This document shows, in pieces, positions 6,614 through 16,054 of a stretch of 64,000 nt of DNA. This stretch comes from JAXJSP01 sp036310005 (GTDB lineage Bacteria > Bacillota > Clostridia > Oscillospirales > Acutalibacteraceae): contig JAXJSP010000038.1 of NCBI GenBank assembly GCA_036310005.1, positions 1 through 64,000 of the forward strand. The letters are read 5' to 3'. Every line of letters starts with the position of its first letter. Position 1 is the first letter of the stretch. The notes under the pieces are model-generated. The model was not told where the DNA came from and did no database searches. It saw only the letters and a list, made by a program, of their open reading frames with translations. Position numbers and translations under genes: made by a program.

Positions 6614-7825
6614 ATGTTTAACACTTTGTTTAAACAAAATAAACTGTTTATAAATGCCGATGAAACCACCGGCGCTGTTAAAGATTTTCTTTCTTTGTCA
6701 ATTAAAGGCGATTTATCCGAATATGTTATTTTCCCCGGCTTTTGCGATGTGCATGTGCATTTTCGTCAGCCGGGTTTTTCATATAAAGAAACCATCTTAA
6801 CAGGCTCACAGGCGGCAGCAAGAGGAGGCTACAGTGATGTATGCACTATGCCGAATTTAAACCCCGTGCCCGACAGTAAAGAGCATTTAAAAGAGCAAAC
6901 CGATATTATTAAAAAAGACAGCGTTGTCAATATCTACCCTTATGGTGCTATTACCGTTGCGCGACTCGGAAAAGAACTGTCTGATATGGAAAATATGACG
7001 GATGCTGTTGCGTTTTCGGATGACGGAAGCGGCGTGCAAAATGACGATATGATGCTCTCTGCTATGCAACAGGCAAAAAAACTTAATAAAATTATCGCCG
7101 CACACTGCGAAGATAATTCACTTTTAGTTAAGGGCGGTTGTGTTCATAAGGGAGAATATGCAAGGCGCAACAAACTAATCGGCATTTCAAGTGAGAGCGA
7201 ATATAAACAAATCGAGCGAGATTTAAAACTTGTCGAAAAAACAGGTTGCGCGTACCATGTATGCCATATTTCAACAAAGGAAAGCGTTGAACTTATAAGA
7301 AAAGCAAAGGCAAAAGGACTCAATGTTACCTGCGAAACCGCACCGCACTATCTTGTTCTGGACGAGAGCAATTTACAAAACGAGGGCAGATTTAAAATGA
7401 ACCCGCCTTTAAGAGATAAAGCCGACAGGCTCGCTTTAATTGAGGGCATAAAAGACTCAACGATTGATATGATAGCAACCGACCACGCACCGCACAGCGA
7501 AAATGAAAAATCGCTCGGTCTTGAAAAAAGCGCTTTCGGAATAGTCGGACTTGAAACTGCTTTCAGCGTGATGTATACAAACTTGGTTTTAAACGGAGTT
7601 ATTACGCTTGAAAAGTTAATCAAACTTATGTCCGTAAACCCGAAAAAGAGGTTTAACATAAAAAGTGAAAACTGTTTTACCGTGTGGAATCTGAATGAAA
7701 AATTCAAAGTAGATACAAGCGAATTTAAAAGTATGGGAAAATCGACGCCTTTTGAAAATGAAATTTTACAGGCAAAATGCGTGCTGACCGTTGTAAACGG
7801 ACAAAAAGCGTACTGTGTAGAGTAA
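6614..7825 (+). CDS. pyrC: Dihydroorotase
   Basis: Dihydroorotase cyclises carbamoyl-aspartate to dihydroorotate, the third step of UMP synthesis, in the cytosol. The 403-residue protein is of the amidohydrolase (class I) type. It has the zinc motif DVHVHFRQPG (His47, His49), the GGYSDVCTMPN segment, the later metal His in AHCEDN and HVCHIST, and the catalytic Asp in IATDHAPHS. The N-terminal beta domain before the HxH motif is about ten residues shorter than usual. GGAAGGG lies upstream of the ATG. It is the first gene of the operon, directly after the PyrR attenuator and 12 nt before carB. Confidence 0.95.
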   Translation: MFNTLFKQNKLFINADETTGAVKDFLSLSIKGDLSEYVIFPGFCDVHVHFRQPGFSYKETILTGSQAAARGGYSDVCTMPNLNPVPDSKEHLKEQTDIIKKDSVVNIYPYGAITVARLGKELSDMENMTDAVAFSDDGSGVQNDDMMLSAMQQAKKLNKIIAAHCEDNSLLVKGGCVHKGEYARRNKLIGISSESEYKQIERDLKLVEKTGCAYHVCHISTKESVELIRKAKAKGLNVTCETAPHYLVLDESNLQNEGRFKMNPPLRDKADRLALIEGIKDSTIDMIATDHAPHSENEKSLGLEKSAFGIVGLETAFSVMYTNLVLNGVITLEKLIKLMSVNPKKRFNIKSENCFTVWNLNEKFKVDTSEFKSMGKSTPFENEILQAKCVLTVVNGQKAYCVE

Positions 7826-7837
7826 GGAGATAACACA

Positions 7838-10800
7838 ATGGCTAAACGAACAGATATAAAAAAGATTTTAATTATCGGCTCCGGCCCTATTGTAATCGGA
7901 CAGGCGGCAGAGTTTGACTATGCGGGCACACAGGCTTGTCTTGCACTTAAAGAGGAGGGGTATGAAGTTGTTTTATGCAATTCAAACCCTGCAACGATTA
8001 TGACCGATACCTTAATTGCAGACAAAATTTATATGGAGCCTTTGACACTTGAATATGTTGCAAAGATTTTGCGCTACGAGCGCCCCGATGCAATTATTCC
8101 GGGTATCGGCGGACAAACAGGACTGAACCTTGCTATGCAGTTAGAGAAAAAAGGCGTGCTTAAAGAATGCGGAGTTGAACTTCTCGGTACAAGCAGCGAG
8201 AGTATTGAAAAAGCGGAAGACAGAGAAATGTTTAAGCAGCTTTGTCAGTCAATAGGCGAGCCTACAATTCCGTCTGAAATCACTTACAGCCTCGATGAAG
8301 CAAAAGAGGCGGCAGAAAAAATAGGCTATCCCGTCGTACTTCGTCCCGCTTTCACCTTAGGCGGTACCGGAGGCGGTTTTGCAAATAACGAGAAAGAACT
8401 CATAGAGATAGGCACAAACGCTTTTAAATTATCACCTGTTCATCAGGTGCTTATTGAAAAAAGCGTCAAGGGATATAAGGAAATTGAGTTTGAAGTAATG
8501 CGCGATACAAACGATACCGCCATTACAATCTGCGGTATGGAAAATATTGATCCCGTCGGTGTTCATACAGGCGACTCAATAGTTGTTGCACCTATTATGA
8601 CTTTAAATGATAAAGACTTAAAAATGCTCAATGATGCCGCAATCAAACTCATACGAGAACTTAAAATTGAGGGCGGATGTAATGTGCAGTTTGCATTAGA
8701 TCCCAATTCAAGCAAGTATTATCTGATTGAAATAAACCCGAGAGTTTCGCGCTCATCTGCATTGGCATCGAAAGCAAGCGGATACCCGATTGCAAGAGTT
8801 ACAGCAAAAATTGCGGTAGGTATGTCGCTTGAAGATATTGCAATAGCCAATACTAACGCATCTTTTGAGCCTCAACTTGATTATGTAGTAGCAAAATTAC
8901 CGCGTTTTCCGTTTGATAAATTTGCAAGCGCTACTAATCTGCTCGGAACACAAATGAAAGCGACAGGCGAGGTTATGGGCATCGGTTCCACTTTAGAGGA
9001 ATGTCTGCTCAAATCGGTGCGCTCGCTTGAAATCGGTGTTTGCCACTTTTATCTTAAAAAATTCGACAGTATGCAAACCGATGAAATTTTAGAATATATT
9101 AAAGAGTTCAGAGATGACAATATTTTTGCAATAGCAGAACTTTTAAGACGGGATGTTTCGATTGATACAATTTTTGAAATCACTATGATTACAAGATTTT
9201 TCCTGGAGTCTGTAAAGAAAATTGTTGATACGGAAAAAGAAATCAAAGAAAACGCAGGCGATTTAAACACTTTAAAAGCGGCAAAAGAAATGGGCTTTAG
9301 CGATGAATTTATCGCAAAACTCTGGAATAAAGACGAAATTGAAATTTACAATTTAAGAAAGCAAAACGGCCTGTTTCCTGTTTACAGAATGGTTGATACC
9401 TGCCATACAAACGCATATATTCCGTATTTTTATTCATCATATCAGGGCGAAAACGCAAGTCGCCTTACAAACAAAAAGAAAATTATCGTTTTAGGCGCCG
9501 GACCTATCCGCATAGGACAGGGTGTTGAGTTTGACTACTCAACCGTGCATGCGGTTTCTACAATTAAAAAGTCGGGTTATGAAGCAATCATTATCAACAA
9601 CAACCCCGAAACCGTATCAACCGACTATACAACCGCCGACAAACTTTATTTTGAGCCTTTAACAACAGAAGATGTTATAAATATTATCGAGTTTGAAAAG
9701 CCCGACGGAGTTATTGCTTCGCTTGGCGGACAGACCGCAATTAATTTAGCAGAGCCTTTAATGAAACGCGGAGTTAAAATTATAGGCACTGACTGCGAGG
9801 CTATTGAAAAAGCGGAAAACAGGGACAGTTTTGAAAAAATATTAAGGCAACTCAACATTCCGCAACCGCAAGGCAAGGCAGTTACCAATATCGAAGACGG
9901 AGTAAAAGCGGCAGAAAAAATCGGATACCCTGTTTTGGTAAGACCGAGTTTTGTCCTCGGCGGCAGAGCGATGCAGATTGTCGCAAACGAAGAACAACTG
10001 CGTCGCTATCTTAAAGCGGCAGCGACTATTGATGAGGATAAGCCGGTACTCGTTGATAAATATATAATGGGTAAAGAAGTAGAAGTTGACGCTATTTGCG
10101 ACGGAAGAGATGTGTTTGTACCGGGCATTATGGAACTTGTTGAAAAAACAGGTGTTCACAGCGGTGACTCAATAAGCGTATATCCGACTTTCAGCATTTC
10201 TGATAAAGTCAAGGGAATAATTTTACAGTATACGATTAAACTCGGACTTGCAATCGGCATAGTGGGACTTTTCAACATTCAGTTTATTGTTGATAAAGAC
10301 GATAATGTCTATATAATCGAGGTAAATCCGCGCTCATCAAGAACAGTTCCGTTCTTATCAAAATCAACCGGCTTTTCGCTTGCGGATATTGCAACCGAAG
10401 TTATTTTAGGCAAGAGCCTTAAACAGCAGGGCATATTTGACATTTATCCTGATGAGAAAAAGCGCTGGTATGTAAAAGTGCCCGTGTTCTCATTTAATAA
10501 GATAAGAGGCCTTGATGCTTATCTCTCACCCGAAATGAAATCAACGGGCGAGGCAATCGGCTATGACGATAAATTAAACAGAGCGTTATATAAAGCACTT
10601 CAGGCATCGGGTATGCGCGTGCAAAATTACGGAACCGTGTTTGTTACAATTGCCGACAAAGACAAAAAAGACGCGCTTGAATTAATTCGTCGTTTTTACA
10701 ATTTAGGTTTCAATATTGCGGCAACCGAGGGTACTGCAAAGTTTTTGATTGAAAACGGAATTCGCACCCACGTGCTTAAGAAAATAAGCGAGGACAGTAA

Positions 10801-11014
10801 TGAAATTGCCGATGCAATAAGACAAGGATATATTTCTTATGTAATCAATACAAGAGATATAGGCGCTGCAAACGATATGGAAAATGACGGGGCTGAAATC
10901 AGACGCTGTGCAACAGAAAACAATGTAACAATATTTACAGCATTGGATACCGTAGGCGTTTTGTTGGATGTGCTTGAAGAAACAACCATTACCGTATCAA
11001 CAATAGATGCATAA
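7838..11014 (+). CDS. carB: Carbamoyl-phosphate synthase large subunit (copy 1)
   Basis: This 1058-residue full-length large subunit makes carbamoyl phosphate from bicarbonate, ammonia and two ATP. It has two homologous ATP-grasp halves (N-terminal carboxyphosphate half starting GSGPIVIGQAAEFDY; C-terminal carbamate half starting GAGPIRIGQGVEFDY around residue 552) and the MGS-like allosteric domain from about residue 930, containing EGTAKFL. AAGGAG precedes the ATG. The gene lies in the PyrR-controlled operon, so it should serve pyrimidines. The small glutaminase subunit carA is not next to it, which is unusual. A second carB lies at the right edge of the window. Confidence 0.96.
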   Translation: MAKRTDIKKILIIGSGPIVIGQAAEFDYAGTQACLALKEEGYEVVLCNSNPATIMTDTLIADKIYMEPLTLEYVAKILRYERPDAIIPGIGGQTGLNLAMQLEKKGVLKECGVELLGTSSESIEKAEDREMFKQLCQSIGEPTIPSEITYSLDEAKEAAEKIGYPVVLRPAFTLGGTGGGFANNEKELIEIGTNAFKLSPVHQVLIEKSVKGYKEIEFEVMRDTNDTAITICGMENIDPVGVHTGDSIVVAPIMTLNDKDLKMLNDAAIKLIRELKIEGGCNVQFALDPNSSKYYLIEINPRVSRSSALASKASGYPIARVTAKIAVGMSLEDIAIANTNASFEPQLDYVVAKLPRFPFDKFASATNLLGTQMKATGEVMGIGSTLEECLLKSVRSLEIGVCHFYLKKFDSMQTDEILEYIKEFRDDNIFAIAELLRRDVSIDTIFEITMITRFFLESVKKIVDTEKEIKENAGDLNTLKAAKEMGFSDEFIAKLWNKDEIEIYNLRKQNGLFPVYRMVDTCHTNAYIPYFYSSYQGENASRLTNKKKIIVLGAGPIRIGQGVEFDYSTVHAVSTIKKSGYEAIIINNNPETVSTDYTTADKLYFEPLTTEDVINIIEFEKPDGVIASLGGQTAINLAEPLMKRGVKIIGTDCEAIEKAENRDSFEKILRQLNIPQPQGKAVTNIEDGVKAAEKIGYPVLVRPSFVLGGRAMQIVANEEQLRRYLKAAATIDEDKPVLVDKYIMGKEVEVDAICDGRDVFVPGIMELVEKTGVHSGDSISVYPTFSISDKVKGIILQYTIKLGLAIGIVGLFNIQFIVDKDDNVYIIEVNPRSSRTVPFLSKSTGFSLADIATEVILGKSLKQQGIFDIYPDEKKRWYVKVPVFSFNKIRGLDAYLSPEMKSTGEAIGYDDKLNRALYKALQASGMRVQNYGTVFVTIADKDKKDALELIRRFYNLGFNIAATEGTAKFLIENGIRTHVLKKISEDSNEIADAIRQGYISYVINTRDIGAANDMENDGAEIRRCATENNVTIFTALDTVGVLLDVLEETTITVSTIDA

Positions 11015-11025
11015 AGGAAGATTAT

Positions 11026-11754
11026 ATGAAACAGGTATTACTTGAAATTATTGAAAATTCTGCGTTATGCCCTAATGTTTATAAAATGAAACTTAAAGGT
11101 GATGTCAGCGATATTACATCACCCGGACAGTTTGTTAATATTAAAATTGACGGTTTGTTTTTGCGCAGGCCCATTTCCGTGTGTGACTGTGAAGACGATG
11201 TGCTTACAATTATTTACAAAGTCGTAGGTAAGGGTACTGAAATTTTAAGCAGTTTAAAAGAAGGTACACTCGATGTACTGACAGGACTCGGCAACGGATA
11301 TGATTTGTCCGAATGTAAAAAAAGCGCGTTGCTCCTCGGTGGAGGAGTAGGTGTTCCGCCGCTTTATATGCTTGCAAAAAAATTAATAAGTGAAGGGAAA
11401 AAGGTCAGCGTTGTTTTAGGCTTTAATACAAAAAGCGAAGTTTTTTATGAAAACGAGTTTTTAAGTTTAGGCGCAGATACTTATGTGACAACGGTTGACG
11501 GAACTTACGGTAAAAAAGGCTTTGTAACCGATGTTACTGAAAATATTGATTATGACTGCTTTTATACCTGCGGGCCCGAGCCGATGTTAAAGGCTGTATT
11601 TAAAAACACAAAAACATCGGGACAGTTCAGTTTTGAAGAAAGAATGGGTTGCGGTTTCGGTGCGTGTATGGGATGCACCTGTAAAACCGTAACCGGATAC
11701 AAGAGAATTTGCAAAGACGGGCCCGTGCTCAAAAAGGAGGAAATACTGTGGTAG
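11026..11754 (+). CDS. pyrK: Dihydroorotate dehydrogenase B electron-transfer subunit
   Basis: PyrK passes electrons from dihydroorotate oxidation, through FAD and a [2Fe-2S] cluster, to NAD+, forming the class 1B enzyme with PyrD. The 242-residue protein has the FAD motif LRRPISVCD (~residue 45), the NAD-binding GGGVGVPPLYMLA (~105), and the C-terminal cluster motif CGFGACMGCTCK followed by a fourth Cys in RICKDGP. AAGGAAG precedes the start. Its stop overlaps the pyrD start by 7 nt, consistent with coupled expression of the two subunits. Confidence 0.95.
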   Translation: MKQVLLEIIENSALCPNVYKMKLKGDVSDITSPGQFVNIKIDGLFLRRPISVCDCEDDVLTIIYKVVGKGTEILSSLKEGTLDVLTGLGNGYDLSECKKSALLLGGGVGVPPLYMLAKKLISEGKKVSVVLGFNTKSEVFYENEFLSLGADTYVTTVDGTYGKKGFVTDVTENIDYDCFYTCGPEPMLKAVFKNTKTSGQFSFEERMGCGFGACMGCTCKTVTGYKRICKDGPVLKKEEILW

Positions 11755-12665
11755 ATACAAAGGTAAATTTATGCGGTATAGAACTTTCTAACCCGATAAT
11801 TCCCGCAAGCGGTACTTTCGGCTTCGGTTACGAATTTGCCGAACTTTATGATATCAATATACTCGGCACATTTTCTTTTAAAGGCACAACAAAGGACAAA
11901 AGATACGGAAATGACACACCTCGAATTGCAGAAACCGCAAGCGGTATGCTCAATGCGGTAGGACTCCAGAACCCCGGTGTTGACGAGGTTATTTCAACCG
12001 AACTGAAAAAACTCAAAACCTGTTTTAACAAGCCTGTAATGGCAAATGTATCCGGCTTTAGTATCGACGAATATGTTTATACTTGCGAAAAATTAGACAA
12101 GTGCGAGCAAGTCGGCTGGTTAGAGGTAAACATCAGTTGCCCCAATGTTCACGGAGGCGGAATGAGTTTCGGCACAAGCGAGAAAGCGGCGGCAGAAGTT
12201 ACAAGAGCAGTAAAAAAAGTAACGACAAAACCTGTTATCATCAAACTGTCGCCTAATGTTACGGACATTGTTAAAATCGCAAAAGCGTGCGAGAGCGAGG
12301 GCGCAGACGGTGTAAGTTTAATTAATACTTTACTCGGTATGAGAATTGATTTAAAAACAAAAAAACCGCTGCTTAAAAACAACACGGGCGGACTATCGGG
12401 CCCGGCGGTATTCCCTGTTGCGTTAAGAATGGTATGGCAGGTTGCAAACGCAGTCAATATACCCGTAATAGGTATGGGCGGTGTATCAACAGCGGAGGAT
12501 GTAATCGAAATGATGTTAGCGGGAGCGACTGCGGTTGAAGTCGGTGCTGCTAACCTTATAAACCCGTTTGCCTGTAAAGATATAATTGAAAATTTGCCAA
12601 AGACAATGCAAAAATATAAAATAAACAAATTAAGTGATATAATCGGAGGAGTTAATAATGGGTAA
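11748..12665 (+). CDS. pyrD: Dihydroorotate dehydrogenase B catalytic subunit
   Basis: PyrD oxidises dihydroorotate to orotate using FMN and is a class 1B enzyme partnered by PyrK. The start is taken as the GTG at 11748 because AAAAAGGAGG (11731-11740) is 7 nt upstream; the longer frame beginning at 11709 has no ribosome-binding site and a non-family N-terminus. That gives 305 residues, the usual length. Seen motifs are ELSNPIIPASGTFGFG at the N-terminus, NISCPNVHGGG with the class 1 catalytic Cys, and the FMN phosphate loop MGGVSTAEDVIEM. It overlaps pyrK by 7 nt and pyrF by 8 nt. Confidence 0.95.
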   Translation: MVDTKVNLCGIELSNPIIPASGTFGFGYEFAELYDINILGTFSFKGTTKDKRYGNDTPRIAETASGMLNAVGLQNPGVDEVISTELKKLKTCFNKPVMANVSGFSIDEYVYTCEKLDKCEQVGWLEVNISCPNVHGGGMSFGTSEKAAAEVTRAVKKVTTKPVIIKLSPNVTDIVKIAKACESEGADGVSLINTLLGMRIDLKTKKPLLKNNTGGLSGPAVFPVALRMVWQVANAVNIPVIGMGGVSTAEDVIEMMLAGATAVEVGAANLINPFACKDIIENLPKTMQKYKINKLSDIIGGVNNG

Positions 12666-13356
12666 AGATGTAATTATTGCTTGCGATTTTGCAAGCGCAG
12701 AAAAAACTTATGAGTTTTTAGATAAGTTTACGGGCAGAAAGCCTTTTGTAAAAATCGGTATGGAACTTTTTTATGCCGCAGGCCCCGAAATTGTCCGTGA
12801 AATCAAAAAAAGAGGACATAAAATTTTTCTTGATTTAAAACTTCACGATATACCGAATACTGTAAAAAAGGCTATGAGCGTGCTATCACACCTTGATGTT
12901 GATATATGCAATCTGCACGCCGGCGGTACCGTAAGAATGATGGAGGCCGCTTTGCAAGGACTTACGCGCGAGGACGGAACAAGACCGCTTTTGATTGCAG
13001 TAACGCAACTTACTTCAACAGACCAGGAAAGTATGGAAAACGATTTGCTTATTAAAGAGCCGATTGATGAAGTTGTAATGCATTATGCAAAAAATGCTAA
13101 AAAAGCAGGACTTGACGGTGTAGTATGTTCACCGCTTGAGGCTCAAAAAGTGCATACGGTCTGCGGTGAAGATTTTCTGACAGTAACACCGGGCGTTCGT
13201 TTTGCAGATTCCGATGTCGGCGACCAGAAACGCGTTATGACACCCGAGCAGGCAAAACTTATAGGCTCCGATTACATTGTTGTAGGAAGACCTATAACTG
13301 CGGCCGAAAACCCTGTTGCCGCTTATGAAAGATGTTGCAGGGAATTTATTGACTGA
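12658..13356 (+). CDS. pyrF: Orotidine 5'-phosphate decarboxylase
   Basis: This enzyme decarboxylates OMP to UMP, the final step of the pathway. The 232-residue TIM-barrel protein has the catalytic DLKLHDIPNTV motif (~residue 59) and the phosphate-binding end PGVR...GDQKRVMTPEQA...GSDYIVVGRPIT. GGAGG inside the pyrD tail precedes the ATG. The last base of its stop codon is the first base of the next gene, indicating coupled translation. Confidence 0.95.
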   Translation: MGKDVIIACDFASAEKTYEFLDKFTGRKPFVKIGMELFYAAGPEIVREIKKRGHKIFLDLKLHDIPNTVKKAMSVLSHLDVDICNLHAGGTVRMMEAALQGLTREDGTRPLLIAVTQLTSTDQESMENDLLIKEPIDEVVMHYAKNAKKAGLDGVVCSPLEAQKVHTVCGEDFLTVTPGVRFADSDVGDQKRVMTPEQAKLIGSDYIVVGRPITAAENPVAAYERCCREFID

Positions 13357-14000
13357 TGAGTTTTAAGAATGCAATTTTTGATTTGGACGGTACAATAGTT
13401 GACTCGTCACCCGGAATTTATGAGTCTGTACGATATGCGCTTGATAAAATGGGCATAGAAAATTACGATGAGAGTTTACTTAAAAATTTTATAGGCCCTC
13501 CCCTGACTTACAGTTTCTCGCGCTATTTTAATATGAGTGAGGCTGATGCCGATAAGGCGGTAGTCTTTTACAGAGAAAATTATTCTGTAAGCGGTGTAAA
13601 CAAAACAAGTCTTTATGAGGGAATGAAAGATTTGTTGTCAGGCTTGAAGCAAAAGGGAATAAGGCTTTATATTGCTTCGTCAAAACCGCAGATTTTTGTT
13701 GAAAAAGTGCTCGCAGACCATAATTTGACAGATTATTTTGATTTTATTGCAGGCGCAACTTTCGACAAGACTCGAAACAGCAAAACCGATGTGTTAAAAT
13801 ATTTAATAGATAAAACAAATATTGATGTGAGAGCATCAATAATGATAGGCGACAGATTTCACGATATTGAGGGAGCGCATAATCTGAATATGAAATGTGC
13901 GGCGGTACTTTTCGGCTTTGGAAACAAAGAAGAATTTTTAGAGTATAAGGCCGACTATATCGCAAAAGACTGCTCAGATTTATATAAAATTATTACTTAA
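13356..14000 (+). CDS. HAD-superfamily phosphatase in the pyr operon
   Basis: This 214-residue HAD hydrolase of the phosphoglycolate phosphatase/PpaX-like type shows motif I FDLDGTIVDS (catalytic Asp8), motif II (Ser in IASSK, ~107), the Lys before it and motif IV IMIGDRFHDIEG (~160). The cap is the small helical C1 type. Its ATG overlaps the pyrF stop (TGATG) and it is followed by pyrE, so it is co-translated inside the pyrimidine operon. This context suggests a nucleotide- or phosphosugar-related phosphatase, but the substrate cannot be read from sequence. It is not one of the six canonical steps. Confidence 0.85.
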   Translation: MSFKNAIFDLDGTIVDSSPGIYESVRYALDKMGIENYDESLLKNFIGPPLTYSFSRYFNMSEADADKAVVFYRENYSVSGVNKTSLYEGMKDLLSGLKQKGIRLYIASSKPQIFVEKVLADHNLTDYFDFIAGATFDKTRNSKTDVLKYLIDKTNIDVRASIMIGDRFHDIEGAHNLNMKCAAVLFGFGNKEEFLEYKADYIAKDCSDLYKIIT

Positions 14001-14019
14001 AATAAAAGGAGAATTTACT

Positions 14020-14661
14020 ATGAACACTCAAAAACTTATTGCGCAAAATTTACTTAAAATCAAGGCGGTGTTTTTCCGTCCCGACGAGCCTTTTACCTGG
14101 GCAAGCGGTATCAAAAGCCCTGTGTACTGTGACAACCGTTTAACTTTAACCGATGTAGATGTAAGATGTGATGTAGAAAATTCTCTTGCAAAGGTTATTA
14201 AAGAACACTACCCCGATGCAGAAGTATTAATGGGCACTTCGACTGCGGGAATTGCACACGCTGCAATCACAGGTCATATTTTATCGCTTCCTATGGGTTA
14301 TGTCCGCTCGGGCAATAAAGACCACGGAAGACAAAATCAGATTGAAGGCAAACTCGAAAAAGGTCAGAAAGTTGTAGTTGTTGAAGATTTAATCTCAACA
14401 GGCGGCAGCGTTATAGAGGTCGTTAATGTTTTAAGACAGGCGGGAGCGCAGGTACTCGGTATTGCAAGTATCTTTACCTACGGTATGCAAAAAGGAATTG
14501 ACAGACTCAAAGAGGCGAATGTAAAAAATGTGTCGCTTACAAACTTCGATGTAATTGCACAGGTTGCTGCCGAGCAAGGTTACATTAAAAACGAAGATAT
14601 TGAAAAATTAATCGCTTTTCGCAACAACCCTTCAGACGAAAGTTGGATAAACAGGGGGTAA
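14020..14661 (+). CDS. pyrE: Orotate phosphoribosyltransferase
   Basis: PyrE transfers phosphoribosyl from PRPP to orotate, giving OMP. The 213-residue type I phosphoribosyltransferase has the orotate-site segment FTWASGIKSPVYCDNR near residue 25, the flexible-loop KDHGRQNQIEG region (~105) and the PRPP motif VVVVEDLISTGGS (~120). AAAGGAG precedes the ATG. It lies 20 bp after the HAD gene and 3 bp before pyrB. Confidence 0.95.
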   Translation: MNTQKLIAQNLLKIKAVFFRPDEPFTWASGIKSPVYCDNRLTLTDVDVRCDVENSLAKVIKEHYPDAEVLMGTSTAGIAHAAITGHILSLPMGYVRSGNKDHGRQNQIEGKLEKGQKVVVVEDLISTGGSVIEVVNVLRQAGAQVLGIASIFTYGMQKGIDRLKEANVKNVSLTNFDVIAQVAAEQGYIKNEDIEKLIAFRNNPSDESWINRG

Positions 14662-14664
14662 AAA

Positions 14665-15582
14665 ATGAGAAGTCTTATTGATATTAAAGATTTTTCGGTA
14701 GAAGAACTTGATGAACTTATTAAAACCGCCTGCGATATTATTGAAAACCCTAAAAAGTATGAAAACGCTTGCAAAGGCAAAAAACTCGCAACCTTATTTT
14801 TTGAGCCTTCGACAAGAACCCGTCTGAGTTTTGAGGCGGCTATGTATGAACTCGGCGGAAATGTAATCGGTTTTTCGGAGGCTAACAGTTCATCTGCCGC
14901 AAAGGGCGAGAGCGTGTCCGACACCGCAAAGACCATAAGTTGCTATGCGGATATTATTGCTATGCGTCATCCGAAAGAGGGCGCGCCTTTAGTTGCCGCA
15001 AACAGCGCAAGCATACCTGTAATCAACGCAGGTGACGGCGGACATAATCATCCGACACAGACTCTTGCAGACCTGCTTACAATTTACAGGGAAAAGGGCG
15101 GTTTTGATAATCTGACAATAGGTTTTTGCGGCGACTTGAAATTCGGCAGAACGGTACACTCGCTTATAAACGCGATGTCAAGATATAAGGGACTTAAAGT
15201 CGTGCTGATTTCACCCGATGAATTAAAACTGCCGAGTTATGTCAAAAAGGATGTATTAAAAGCAAACGGTATTGAATATACCCAGACGCAGTCGCTGACC
15301 GATGTTATAGACAAACTTGATATTTTATATATGACAAGAGTGCAAAGAGAACGCTTTTTCAACGAAGAAGATTATTTAAGATTAAAGGACAGTTATATTT
15401 TAACTCCCGACAAGTTAGAAAACGCGAAATCTGATTTATCAATTATGCATCCGCTCCCGAGAGTTAATGAAATAAGCGTTGCGATTGATGACGATAAGCG
15501 TGCTTGCTACTTTAAACAGGTGCTTAACGGAAAATATATGAGAATGGCTCTGATTTTGAAACTTTTGAATGTGGAGGTATAA
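14665..15582 (+). CDS. pyrB: Aspartate carbamoyltransferase catalytic subunit
   Basis: PyrB condenses carbamoyl phosphate and aspartate to carbamoyl-aspartate, the committed step of pyrimidine synthesis. The 305-residue chain has the carbamoyl-phosphate motif FFEPSTRTRLSFE (~50), the HPTQTLADLLT segment (~133) and the aspartate-domain MTRVQRERF and HPLPRVNEI motifs. AGGGGG lies upstream of the start. Presence of pyrI immediately after indicates an allosteric c6r6-type enzyme rather than an unregulated trimer. Confidence 0.96.
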   Translation: MRSLIDIKDFSVEELDELIKTACDIIENPKKYENACKGKKLATLFFEPSTRTRLSFEAAMYELGGNVIGFSEANSSSAAKGESVSDTAKTISCYADIIAMRHPKEGAPLVAANSASIPVINAGDGGHNHPTQTLADLLTIYREKGGFDNLTIGFCGDLKFGRTVHSLINAMSRYKGLKVVLISPDELKLPSYVKKDVLKANGIEYTQTQSLTDVIDKLDILYMTRVQRERFFNEEDYLRLKDSYILTPDKLENAKSDLSIMHPLPRVNEISVAIDDDKRACYFKQVLNGKYMRMALILKLLNVEV

Positions 15583-15585
15583 ATA

Positions 15586-16005
15586 ATGAATATTGACTCG
15601 ATTAAAAACGGATTTGTTATTGACCATATCACAGCCGGCAGAGGAATCAGGCTTTATCAGCTTTTAGATTTAGATAATCTTGACTGCTCGGTTGCACTTA
15701 TTAAAAATGTCAGCAGTAAAAAACGAGGCAAGAAAGATATTATCAAGATTGATGAAAACATAGATATTAATTTTGATGTAATCGGTTATGTTGACCCGGG
15801 AATTACCGTAAACATCATTAAAGACGGACAAATATTAGAAAAGAAAACCATTGATATCCCCGAAAGATTAGTCAATGTAATCAAGTGCAAAAATCCGCGC
15901 TGTATTACCTCAGTTGAACAGGAACTTGACCACGTATTCAAACTTATTGATAAGGAAAATCAAATCTACCGTTGCTTATACTGTGAAACAAAGGCGGCAG
16001 AATAA
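15586..16005 (+). CDS. pyrI: Aspartate carbamoyltransferase regulatory subunit
   Basis: PyrI binds CTP/ATP and sets the activity of PyrB. The 139-residue protein has an N-terminal allosteric domain starting MNIDSIKNGFVIDHITAGRG and a C-terminal zinc domain with four Cys in the CKNPRC...YRCLYC pattern, which bridges to the catalytic subunits. GGAGG precedes the ATG. It is the last gene of the operon and is followed by a strong terminator. Confidence 0.96.
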   Translation: MNIDSIKNGFVIDHITAGRGIRLYQLLDLDNLDCSVALIKNVSSKKRGKKDIIKIDENIDINFDVIGYVDPGITVNIIKDGQILEKKTIDIPERLVNVIKCKNPRCITSVEQELDHVFKLIDKENQIYRCLYCETKAAE

Positions 16006-16012
16006 AAGAAGA

Positions 16013-16043
16013 AAGCGTTGAAGTTATACTTCAACGCTTTTTA
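16013..16043. terminator. Bidirectional terminator between pyrI and fhs
   Basis: A 12-bp perfect stem (AAAGCGTTGAAG at 16013-16024 with its complement at 16030-16041) has a TTATA loop and a T run. It separates the convergent pyr (+) and pur (-) operons. Confidence 0.92.
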
Positions 16044-16054
16044 GTTTATGTGTT

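Noticed and set aside
7348..7836. 162-codon minus-strand frame opposite pyrC
   Set aside because: Antisense to pyrC with no RBS or recognisable domain.
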